64,000 nucleotides of DNA, from NCBI RefSeq assembly GCF_000192795.1, contig NW_007360629.1, positions 2,438 through 66,437 on the forward strand. The letters are read 5' to 3'. Below the pieces are notes generated by a model. The model had not been told where the DNA came from and searched no databases. It saw only the letters and a program-made list of their open reading frames with translations. The DNA is from Vavraia culicis subsp. floridensis. Taxonomy: Eukaryota > Microsporidia > Pleistophoridae. The position numbers were made by a program, and so were the translations under genes. Positions 28,601-38,451 of the stretch are shown here, one piece after another. The stretch's first letter is position 1. Each line of letters opens with the position of its first letter.

Positions 28601-29377
28601 CAAGTACCGCTTCACCTCAATTCCAAGCTTTTCCAGCAACTTCCTTGACTCAACATCGCTCGCACAGTAGTAGTTCCTGAATATGACCCTTTTGATCTGC
28701 GCCTGGATAATCTTCTTTGTACACAGCAGGCACGGGAATAACGTGACGTACAGATCGCATCCATCCAACCTCTCGCTGAACACACCCATCATTGCACTTT
28801 CCTCGGCGTGCAGGCACACACAAAGATCAAGGTTGCTGCCGGATGGCGTTCCACCACAGCAGCGCGGACAGCCACCATCCATGCAGTTGAGCGTGCCCAC
28901 GGCTGTGCCATTGTATCCCGTGCTCACAATCCTATTGCCCTTGACCAGAATAGCACCAACACATCGCTTTGCGCATGCCGACTTGTACGACACGAACGTG
29001 GCGATGTCCATGAAGTACCTTTCCCATGCCGGCCGTACCTCTAACTGAAGCTCGTCAAGCTGCGCTCTCAGATGCAGCTTATCCCTGCACCCGTTCAAAT
29101 ACTGAACCTTGTACGTAAATTTGTTGATCGCACACACATCGTCATAAAAAGCAGGATCTGTGTGCTCAGTAAATATTATGAGAAGAAGCGAACACGAGAT
29201 TTCGTATTTCCTCCAGTCGGCCACGTCGGTGAGCGTGAGTATGCCGTACTTTATCTGGTGCGGAAAACACAGCTCGGGCGCTGATTGCGTAAGAATCGGA
29301 CATTGCAGACGTTCACTCAGGTATTTCTGTGCGTACGAGGACGTCTCCCTCTCTCTGGTGTAAATACAAATCAACAT
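28583..29377 (-). CDS. DCD1: deoxycytidylate (dCMP) deaminase
   Basis: 264 aa (yeast Dcd1 312). It converts dCMP to dUMP, feeding thymidylate synthesis. The catalytic domain occupies about residues 113-255: RPAWERYFMDIATFVSYKS, VGAILVKGNRIVSTGYNG, zinc ligands in HAEE (His190, catalytic Glu192) and PCLLC (Cys216, Cys219). Extra Cys in CMDGGCPRCC match the second, structural zinc region of the eukaryotic enzyme. The N-terminal 110 residues are poorly conserved, as in yeast. CCC lies four bases before the ATG. The final codons and the TGA stop lie in degenerate units of the 13-bp minisatellite, so the C-terminal tail may vary with repeat changes. Confidence 0.94.
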   Translation of the reverse strand: MLICIYTRERETSSYAQKYLSERLQCPILTQSAPELCFPHQIKYGILTLTDVADWRKYEISCSLLLIIFTEHTDPAFYDDVCAINKFTYKVQYLNGCRDKLHLRAQLDELQLEVRPAWERYFMDIATFVSYKSACAKRCVGAILVKGNRIVSTGYNGTAVGTLNCMDGGCPRCCGGTPSGSNLDLCVCLHAEESAMMGVFSERLDGCDLYVTLFPCLLCTKKIIQAQIKRVIFRNYYCASDVESRKLLEKLGIEVKRYLDERKV

Positions 29378-29381
29378 TAGA

Positions 29382-29384
29382 GGG
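29382..29384 (-). promoter_or_regulatory. CCC box of dCMP deaminase gene
   Basis: CCC on the minus strand four bases before the ATG at 29377. Confidence 0.4.
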
Positions 29385-31311
29385 ATGGCTGCAATGTTGA
29401 TTTCTTGAAACTTGGATACGAGCGATAAAAATGTTGGGCCGATAGATGTATGAAAGATAGAAAGGACCGATAGATGCGCAGTGTATCGGCAATAGTGGGG
29501 TGAGTACGATCGTTTCTAATGTTATGACACCAATTTCTCTTTTCGGTACGTTTTCGTTGCACCACAAAATACATTTTTGCTCTTCGACACAGACCGCGTA
29601 AAAAACTCGGCATAAAACGACAGCAAAACGATTCGTTCACAAATATGCGATGCTTCACCGGTTCTCGTATCACGCTTCCCTTTAAAATGCGCAAAAAACT
29701 GTCAAAATTATCAAAAAACTATCATCGGCTTATTTCTCGCGAGAAGTTAGGAGATAATGTGCCCGATCACCAGAACATCTCACGTGAAAAATGATCGTGC
29801 CCTGCAACTGCTTGCTCTGGGAGGCAAATTGTCAATTTAAATTTATTTCTTCATACAACGATCAGGATTTGCATTTCTTTGATCAAATTTCTGGTATTGA
29901 ACCTGTGAATGGCAACCAAACAGGCGATCTCGCGAATTGATCGGTGCTTTCGCCGTACAAAAATTTTTGACAGTTAAAGAGCGTGATGAACTAACACCGC
30001 GAAGAGTCTGCAAATTACGGTACAAATCACACATTCTTTCCATTTTTTTGAAGGAGGTTTTCATGACAGCCAGCACTAATCATCCTATAGCACTGCGATG
30101 TTGCTATTTTTACCAACGTTTCTTCAAACGTGTCCTACTGCAATTCTTTCATGCCCATTATTTCCGCAGCTTGGTTTACGTTCCTGGCCGGTCTATGGCC
30201 CTACTGCAATTCTGTGCTCATATCACGAATCAAATGAAAAGGCCAAACCATACCATTTTCGTATTCGTAACAAAACACGACCCAATTGGCATATTATTCG
30301 GTTTGATTGGTGTGCACGTCATCGTTTAACATACATATCATGATACACGGTATGCAGACCATGACATGCTCGGCAATGGGCGTATCTACACGTATCTGGA
30401 ATAAATGGTGTAAACAAACGCGAACGGTGGGAAAGGCACATTTAGTGGTAGGTAGCACGGCAGAAAGACCGTATTTTTAGTATAATCATAGAACGGGCTG
30501 AATAAGTTGCAACAAAATGAACTGTTAGTTGTGATAAGCCTTGAAGAATTTGTTTGGTGTAAAAATGGTAAACAAATTTGATAGAAACAACAATTGCATG
30601 CAGCATATTCTGTTTCGTTGCAGGTGCGTATGAACACGGTTGAATAAGAAGCGGAGGATTGCTGTGTTGCGTAGAATTTACGGGATATTTGTGGTGTGGC
30701 ACACAAAAATAAATTTTTGTAAAAAAAGGAAAAAATAAATTTTTATCAGCAATCAAAAATCGATTTGATAGTTTGGTGGTTTTACACCTCATCGTGGGAG
30801 TGCTGGTCTAAATATAGCATTTTTAGGGATGGTTCGCATTTAAAGAAGTGCCTTTATGTGGGATGTATTTACGCATTCAGATATGAACGTTTTGGTCGTG
30901 GCACTCCAAGGAAGTAACTGAACAGCGCAGTTTTACACTGACGCGGTTCAACACTACGCGCACACCGATGATTACTTACCCATGGAAAAAGGCCCAATGA
31001 ACAGTGGGTGTTTTGCAGGGTACAAAATGATATAATAGTATATTTGAGAGCTGATGCCGGGAAAAGGCTTTACATCGCCTTTGGCCATGATGTCACCGAT
31101 GCATTTTCTCCTTTGTGCGATCATATCTCGGTATATCAACATCCTCATTGCTTAACTCGTCTTAAAACCTTTCATTCCGTACTATTCGGTTATTTTCACC
31201 AATATCCTTGCGCACCACGTCGTGCCATAGGTGATCTGTTTGTTAACAAATTAAATTTACTGATCTGAAACACATTTTTTGTATTTATTGCTTTCCAAAC
31301 ATTGCTAAGCA
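29385..31311. other. intergenic, nothing firm
   Basis: Divergent spacer between DCD1 and the anillin-like gene. Open frames up to about 130 codons occur but start with non-ATG codons or lack any motif. AAATAAATTTTT strings near 30705-30740 are low complexity. Confidence 0.4.
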
Positions 31312-32304
31312 ATGAGTGTTCGAACATTTGCTGATGATTTAGTAAAGAAATTCGTAATTAACGATAATTCTGATGATACGGACGATTCAGAGAAGCAAAA
31401 TGAGGTGTTACAGATAAATTTGGTACCTGGCACGCTGTACATGAACATGTCGGGCATCATAGGGAAATATGGCAATCACTCAAGGCTTGAAAGCTTTTAT
31501 GTGGTGCTCAAGAACAAGGACGGCATTGTGGGCGCAGAAGAGGTTAAGCGGGAGTATGGAAAGGCGTTTGATGTGTTCTTCAAGCTGAGAATAGAGGATA
31601 GCTGCGAGTTCAAGCTTATTTTGTACCTGAAGTACAAAAATATGACATTTGATCATCTGCAGAGCGGCAGTATCAAGGCGTTTGAAAAGAATCTGAAGAG
31701 ATACGGCGAATGCACGATTGACTGTGACAAGGATGACATTAAGAAATGGCACAACGGTGTGCATTTTGTAGACTATGCCTTGAAGAGGCACAGCGAGCCC
31801 AACATTATCAAACGCTTTTTGGAGCTGTTTGAGCCCGACCCACCGGAGATATACGGGCTGAAAGCGCATATGAGCTACATCGCATTTGAGGAGCAACGGG
31901 CAATACAGGCACGAACGATCAACAGTCTGTCTGATCTCAAGGAATGGTTGCGGTTCAGACAAAACACCTACAAGAAGTTCTTCCACGGCTACATAAATCT
32001 AAAGGGCCACGGTCTTGAACACTGCACACATCTGTGGAAAAGACGATACATTGAATGGAACGGATACAAAATCCGCATTTTCAACGTGTACACGAATGAA
32101 AAGATAGGCACTGTTGATGTCTCGAACGCGAGTGTGCAGTGTGTGGACGTGGAACCGAAAAACTTTTTGAAGGATAATTTGATGCGAATAAATGTTGAGA
32201 GCGGGTACATGGAGGCACATTTTGATAGTGTTAAAAGCTATGAACGGTGTTTGAGTGCGGCCAAGTTTGTCTTTGGACGTGTGCATAGATTGAAGAATTG
32301 GTAA
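31312..32304 (+). CDS. anillin/Bud4-like protein with C-terminal PH domain
   Basis: 330 aa. Residues about 33-130 form a beta-rich, C2-like region (GTLYMNMSGIIGKY, RLESFYVVLKNK, FDVFFKLRIEDSCEFKLIL). Residues about 222-325 are a PH domain: FFHGYINLKGHG, WKRRYIEWNGYKIRIFN, KIGTVDVSN, ending in a helix (YERCLSAAKFVF). A C2-like block followed by a linker and a PH domain is the anillin-homology layout of anillin, Mid1/Mid2 and Bud4, which link septins and the membrane at division sites. The N-terminal actin/myosin-binding parts of anillin are absent. The assignment rests on layout, not clear sequence identity. No CCC box; the ATG is preceded by TTTTTTGTATTTATTGC. AATAAA follows the stop at about 32309. 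Confidence 0.78.
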   Translation: MSVRTFADDLVKKFVINDNSDDTDDSEKQNEVLQINLVPGTLYMNMSGIIGKYGNHSRLESFYVVLKNKDGIVGAEEVKREYGKAFDVFFKLRIEDSCEFKLILYLKYKNMTFDHLQSGSIKAFEKNLKRYGECTIDCDKDDIKKWHNGVHFVDYALKRHSEPNIIKRFLELFEPDPPEIYGLKAHMSYIAFEEQRAIQARTINSLSDLKEWLRFRQNTYKKFFHGYINLKGHGLEHCTHLWKRRYIEWNGYKIRIFNVYTNEKIGTVDVSNASVQCVDVEPKNFLKDNLMRINVESGYMEAHFDSVKSYERCLSAAKFVFGRVHRLKNW

Positions 32305-33636
32305 AGGTAAATAAAGCATTTGAATCATAGAAGGGAACGTGAGTATCGTTCGATGAATTAGGTTTAGCAATGAGATTGCTATATCATGTGATATAACAGC
32401 ATATATAATCCTTTGTACCGGAGACAGGGATATTTTCGCTCTATTCCAACGTTGAGTAACATTTGATAGTCATTCACATGTGGTATGAAACGTAACACTT
32501 GCTATGTTTTATTGCTGTTCACAGCTTTTGTACGTGCACAAGGTTATCATGCACGGTAATATTTTGTATTCTACTCCTTTCACTCGATTGCCGAATTTCT
32601 AAACATTTTACTCGGTGCTATCCAGAGCACTGCTATGGAACGAAGAGTATTTATTTACATTATTAACGGATCTCAGCGTTAATTCCTTTCTATCACCATT
32701 CTCGTAATACTGTCCTAGGCATATCTACACGTTCTTTACGCATCCCACTGCCATATCATTTTATTGCAGGTCCATTAATTACGGACTCACCATGTTATTC
32801 CCTTTTTACCGCCGTACAAATCGTTGTTGCAATCCGTTCTCCGTTTAAGCATTTTACCGTTCACACTCGTTTTGCCACCCTTTATGGCTGTTCTAAGAAA
32901 CTTGGAGTGATTGATATATGTGCCTTATAAACTGTACAGCTGTGTTTTGGAGAGACTGAAACAGTAGATTTGTTGTAGAAGACTGTTAAGGACCGGTTTG
33001 TGCTTTCGTTTTAACCAAGGTCCTTAAGAAAGACTTATCATATTGCAGCAGCTTTCCGTTGATACTCCCCATCTTTGTTAGTCATATCCTTGATTGTGCT
33101 ATAGCAATACTATCCACATGGAACACCGTTCCTCAACACTAATCCTAATCTTTGCTCTGTTCGTTGTTAAAATACAGTGCTTCCTTTACGATTCTGATTG
33201 TTGTTTGATTTTCTAATTTTTTCTCAAAACTCGTACGGTGCGGTATACTGCCATAATTCTGCATTGTTCAGGTTTGTTAATGTAAATTCGTTTATTGCCT
33301 GCAATTCTTACGGCACATATACCGGTCATTAAATGCTGTATCAGATCTTCTGACGTTGTTTAAAACCGTTTTTATTTTTTTTTGGCACGGTATGCCACGT
33401 AACCCGTCCGCAAGCAGATATGCATACCAGTTCATCTACGCGTGTAATATGTAAATATACGGTATCGAGAGACAGGATAATACGTTCAAATACGTAAAAC
33501 AAGTTTTTACCACATCTTGCACAGCTTTGATGAGATCTAATTTATTTTCCATTTTGAACCACACTTTTTGGCAAATAATTTTATCCACAAAAAATGCGTG
33601 TGTACAGTTGCTAAGCCTGATATCTGTTCCAAACAT
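32305..33636. other. intergenic, nothing recognised
   Basis: Only short frames. From about here the sequence becomes visibly more AT-rich. Confidence 0.4.
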
Positions 33637-33805
33637 CCTTCAACTTACCTTCCCAGCACCTTATCCAACAGCTCCTTCAATTTACCTTCCCACCACCTTA
33701 TCCAACAGCTCCTTCAACTTACCTTCCCACCATCTTATCCAACAGCTCCTTCAATTTACCTTCCCACCACCTTATCCAACAGATCCTTCAATTTATTTCC
33801 CCCCA
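33637..33805 (+). repeat. 37-bp tandem repeat, about 4.5 copies
   Basis: Units beginning CCTTCAATTTACCTTCCC start at 33637, 33674, 33711, 33748 and 33785, the last partial. 37 is not a multiple of three. A continuous frame through it joins the coiled-coil gene downstream, but I regard the repeat as its 5' flank. Confidence 0.95.
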
Positions 33806-33861
33806 TTTCTTCATCTCCGCTTAATTTATCAGCAATTTATTTTATCCATAAAACAAAAAAA

Positions 33862-34191
33862 ATGCGCATTCCACTGTCAGAAAAAAATACGGGCACTAAA
33901 CAATCACAGATGCACAAACAACACAAGCCATTAACAGACAAGCAGAGGGTGCTCAACTTCCTATGCGACGTTACCAACACAACGGGTGATCATTCGTTGA
34001 AATATGATTTGATGAAATGCGTAGAAACAATTGAGGGAAAAGAGAATGTTGAGTATGTGGAGTTGAAGGAGGCGTTGCGGGAGGCTCTAGAGGAGAACGA
34101 AAGACTGGAACAGGATAAAGTTAAGCTGATGTGTGAGAACGAGTATTTGAGAGATATGATGAATGAGAAGGGAGAGCACGCAATGAGATAA
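33862..34191 (+). CDS. small coiled-coil protein, unknown
   Basis: 109 aa from the ATG at 33862 (ACAAAAAAA just before it). The same frame is open further upstream through the 37-bp repeats, but the encoded PSIYLPTTLSN-type repeats are repeat-derived and unlikely to be protein. Residues about 20-60 may be a small helical domain (LTDKQRVLNFLCDVTN, SLKYDLMKCVETIEG). Residues about 60-105 are a coiled coil with leucine heptads (LKEALREALEENERLEQDKV, LMCENEYLRDMM). It could be a nuclear or structural dimer; no basic region of a bZIP factor precedes the zipper. I do not recognise it. Confidence 0.55.
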   Translation: MRIPLSEKNTGTKQSQMHKQHKPLTDKQRVLNFLCDVTNTTGDHSLKYDLMKCVETIEGKENVEYVELKEALREALEENERLEQDKVKLMCENEYLRDMMNEKGEHAMR

Positions 34192-36020
34192 ATTGTAATT
34201 ATATGGGTGTTATTCAATGCGATTGTGCCACTTGCCAGTAAATCTATTTGTACATTTTAACACCGCTCTCCTCAAACGTGTTAATTTGCATGTTTGGGCA
34301 TTCCCTGCACTTTTTATACGTTGCTCATCACTGGTAGAGCAGAGTCGAATCAGGTGAGATTTACAGCGTAGTATCTTTCCGCGCTCCAGCTCCAGAGATA
34401 TTTAGGTTATCTAAAATGTGTGTTTTAGTATTCCTTGCCCTGTAAATTTGCCGGTCCAGTCATGGCCATTATCTTGTCTAAATTTACCACGCAGTTTTCG
34501 CGCTTTCCCTGCCCTTCTGCCATTTTAACGCAGATTGACCTCCTGTTGGTAATTTCTACAGGTAAACCAGGAATGTTTGGTCTTTATGAAATTTTCTTAA
34601 CAAAAATTTGGTGGAGTGATGATGAACCTGTGTACGATAAATGTTCTAATTATAAGCATTAAACAAAGAATTCATCGTTTTTACCCCGTTCTATGCGCAC
34701 GTACATCCTGAGGATGTGTAATCGCTTAAAAATGGTGATCAATCAACGACTTTTTTGTGGTATGTCTCATAGACACTCCCGTAGGTCATGAAATGAAAGA
34801 AAACTTTAAGGTTATTGTACCGCATATGATGATGAGAAGGTTCACGACACCATATGCTGTTGCTTTACGCCTCTTTCTTGTGCAATGGGTCCAAACTTAC
34901 AGTTTCGCATCTTTTATCGTAGAAAGTGCTTTTCTCATCTCTCCGTACAACAGCGCCTAAGCAACGCACTTTTCCGGTACAGTATTGCGTGATGAAACCG
35001 AATTACAGTACAGTGGGAAATGCTGATAGATAGGTTGTTGTTATGGGCACACCTCAACTTCACACCAGCACTATCATATGTGCAATCAACGCCAAAAAAA
35101 TCGTAGATTTTCCAATTTGGTACTTAACTGTACAAAATGGGAAGTTTGAGCCAATAACAGGATCAGAAAAGTTTGGTGTTAAACACGTTCATCACTATTT
35201 TTTGTATAACACCGACCACTATAGCGCCAAACATGACGGATTGGATAAAAAAATCACATCCATCTCAGATAATTTAAATAGAACGTATATACACGGGTTA
35301 ATTTGTATCATACTACCATCCATTTTAACTTCGTAATTTTTGGTCTATCACCAGACCAAATCTAATCAAATTTTTTAGGTGTACGTACACGAACATGTGA
35401 TTTACATTTTTCTTCGGATGCTTGATCGTCAGTGATGTCAAAAAATATCTTTATTTATGTTTTTGATTTATTTTGAAGTTTTGATTGCATTCTATGTGAG
35501 CAAAGGACAAAAATTACAGGTTTTTGAAATTATCTGTCGGCATTTATCGTCTCACAGCATGTTATAGGTCGGTAATACGATCATTCCACTCGTAGCGAAC
35601 CAGCACGAATGGATATTCAGAAGTGTCTTTCCATCAACTTTGCTATAAAGTGACAGAATCGTCATAAAAACACAGCTTTTTGCCAAATACAGTTCAGCAC
35701 GTAATAAAAGTCTTTTACGTTACCCGATAAAATTTCGTTTGTGCTCCCTAAAACTTATCTATATTTACCGATACTCGTCAAAAACTATTAGATGATATAA
35801 TGCCACTCATTAAACAGCAAAATATGCTTTAGCACCGTTTTATTGCTGTACGTCTGTGTATATACCTTTATATTGAGCTCCTTCTTCCCATTCACTCGTG
35901 CTCTCACTAAATTGATTCATGTCACTAGATCCGCACAAATGTCAAAAATGTCACTCATATTGATGGTAGACCTATTCCAGTCACATCAACACTTTCCTTT
36001 TGATTGCGTCTTGCAGTCTT
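34192..36020. other. intergenic, nothing firm
   Basis: AT-rich. Contains a 97-codon ATG frame (35043-35336) without signal peptide, promoter box or recognisable motif; I do not call it. Confidence 0.4.
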
Positions 36021-36026
36021 TATAAA
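36021..36026 (+). promoter_or_regulatory. TATA box of secreted protein gene
   Basis: TATAAA, 25 bases before the ATG at 36046; no CCC box. Confidence 0.5.
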
Positions 36027-36045
36027 CCGTTTTGATGCGAATCAT

Positions 36046-36684
36046 ATGTCAATTCTCCATCTCATACTTTTTCTGCAGCTCATAGTGTCAGGTTCCCGTA
36101 AATCCCTGAAGCACAAAACAAGCAAATTCATCAAAATGGTACAGTATATCCATAACAATGTACAATCATCTATAAAAAACTGCGCGTGTTCTACATCACT
36201 GCATGACGATCGAGTGCAGGGACTTCTGCACATCTTGCACGCCAATAATCCATTTTATATTCAAAGGCCTATTGTAGCTTCAATTCTTAAACCTGAAATG
36301 GCATCGTACATGAGTACAATCAATAGCGACCAAAATTTTAGGAATATTTTTCGGGTTGGTCTGAATGTATACGCAGAATCATTTTGCTTGGTGTTGCCGA
36401 TGATGAAAAATGCGTTGATGTTCGGCGCCAACTTCGATCAGGTATGCAGGGTAGGAAAAAACGGATATTTCATTGATGAGCTCGTTAATGAAATACAAAC
36501 ACAATGTACAAATATTAAAGAACATAGCAGTAGGTGGGATCTTGCAAAAATACTGAGGTACTATAATACCATGAAAAGATGTTATAATGAACTATTTACG
36601 GTTATGAATTGCTATATAGCGTTTTTAAATGCGAATAAAGATGTGCTGAAGGACCATATACTGGAATATCATGCATATGTATAA
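36046..36684 (+). CDS. predicted secreted protein, lineage-specific
   Basis: 212 aa. The frame is open upstream to a TTG at 36004, but the ATG at 36046 gives a classic signal peptide (MSILHLILFLQLIVSGS) and lies 25 bases after a TATA box. The mature part is mostly helical with few Cys (CACS, FCLV, QVCR, QCTN, RCYN, NCYI) and no transmembrane segment. It is basic near the start (RKSLKHKTSK). No known family recognised. Such secreted helical proteins without relatives are frequent in microsporidia and are candidates for host contact, but nothing in the sequence shows a function. AATAAA at about 36721 may be the poly(A) signal. Confidence 0.75.
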   Translation: MSILHLILFLQLIVSGSRKSLKHKTSKFIKMVQYIHNNVQSSIKNCACSTSLHDDRVQGLLHILHANNPFYIQRPIVASILKPEMASYMSTINSDQNFRNIFRVGLNVYAESFCLVLPMMKNALMFGANFDQVCRVGKNGYFIDELVNEIQTQCTNIKEHSSRWDLAKILRYYNTMKRCYNELFTVMNCYIAFLNANKDVLKDHILEYHAYV

Positions 36685-38451
36685 CTGTATGTGACTTAGT
36701 TTGCTACACGATTGAGTACCAAATAAATGTTTTTTTTCTCATGTTTAAATCAAAAATATAGGCTAGAGACATCAATCAAGTAAAATAAGTTAGTAAATAA
36801 ATTTAGATCGGTTGAAAGCAAAACGAGTGTCCAACAAAGGCGATTATTCGAGTTTGTATTGTGCGGTTTATGACTATTCTGCCACAGGGTATAAAACAGA
36901 TTCTAAATTTAGGCGTTAAAAGGTGCTGAATAGATACGCAGAAAAACTATGGTCAAAATAATGGTTTGTTACGATTTGCAAAGGAAAGGTATTGGATAAC
37001 TTACGGATAGATAAATGAACAATACGTGTTAGAAAACCAAATCGAATTGGTGCAAACACTTCTTCAACGAGCATGTCGAATGTTCTATGACTTTCAATGT
37101 TTTGTATACATTTTCTACTCATCGTTCTCTACTTCATTAGGCAAAACAGTCATATTACACATAATTATTATGAACTAATTCCTATTCTGAGCTTAAAAGA
37201 GACACTGCTGGTAGGTTTACTACAAAATTGCTAGCATATTACGCAATAAAATGTGACAAATGAATTTACCGCTAAGGTGAGTTTTACAGTCAATTATGAA
37301 TTAATGATAGTTTACGCAATGTGTGCATACTTAATTGTTGTGAACGTTATATTTTGGGAAATATCAATGTCCTATAAAGTTATATCACGTAGCTATCTAA
37401 ACTATTAAATGAAGTACGTCTTCTAAAGGTTTTATTTAGAATATGCCATCTATCTTATACTTGGATAGGTCCCTTTGTTCAATACTACCTTTGAATGTTT
37501 ATTTATCTTCCTATGTAAAATATGCCTAAACAATGCATTTTTATAGTCTGCTGTGACAGATTATGGCTACAAATATTCGATTTATAGAGGCAACTAGCGC
37601 ATTATCTCGCACAACATCTTCATGCACATCTTTATTACATTAAAAAGATATTTTGCAACCGCAATGCTGATCTTAATGTAAGCCGTGATTTATGCGACAC
37701 TTCCTCTCATGAGCACTTTGAGGAATTTTTATTCTCAGATCTGCAGATAAATGTGATTCTCGATAACCTAACACCCAGTCAGGAAAGCGTATTCGATGCT
37801 CAACTTATTGTTATTATTCCCAGAAGAGATGCCATATTGTTTCTCTCTCATACTTTTCACAGAACGACCAATTTCTCCTGTCAATATCTGTCAGGCAATA
37901 GACAAATATGAATGTGCCAACATGCATTTATTAATGCAGCTCATCAATTGCCCGATTAACAGCAACAATTTTCTAGAACAATAAAGGTGAATTAATGAAA
38001 TTAGCATGTCTAAAATTGCTTGTCACGTTTTATCGGTGCATGACAGCTAGACTATCTCACAACATACGGTACGAATTGCTTTCTTGAATGATATGTCATC
38101 CGTAGTATGTTCGAATAGATCACAATATCATACCAACTCTTACTTTTGGTAAATACTTCATTACTGTTAACATGACAGAGCAGTGATCTCAACACAAGCG
38201 GTTTTAAATCGCTTTACGAACCAACAAAGATCTTAATTGTTCAATATCAACAAATTTTCTGCAGCAATGGCGTTGATCATATGCAGGAGACACAATCCAT
38301 TGTGTTTAGATTGATAGCATCATTCATGCTGTTGGCTCATATCGTTAATATGTTGTAGATTGCTTGAATACCATGAACAATGAGACCTGAGAATATTACA
38401 ATCATAAAAGAGAAATGACCAGCACCAGAAGATCGAAAAATAACTTAACTT
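36685..38451. other. AT-rich intergenic, nothing recognised
   Basis: Convergent spacer before the LRR gene. Only short frames without motifs; one TATAAAAC near 36890 leads to a 16-codon frame only. Confidence 0.45.

Noticed and set aside
28367..28680. Three plus-strand frames encoding SHTSLSYLPLIPP-type repeats
   Set aside because: Product of the 13-bp minisatellite being open in all frames; not protein evidence.
30880..30960. GGTTCAAC string resembling a tRNA B box
   Set aside because: No A box or cloverleaf at the right distance. I found no convincing tRNA or rRNA gene in the window.
33568..33861. N-terminal extension of the coiled-coil protein through the 37-bp repeats
   Set aside because: The repeat is not a codon multiple and the peptide changes frame register from unit to unit; the ATG at 33862 is a better start.
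35043..35336. 97-codon ATG frame
   Set aside because: No supporting signal; composition like surrounding spacer.
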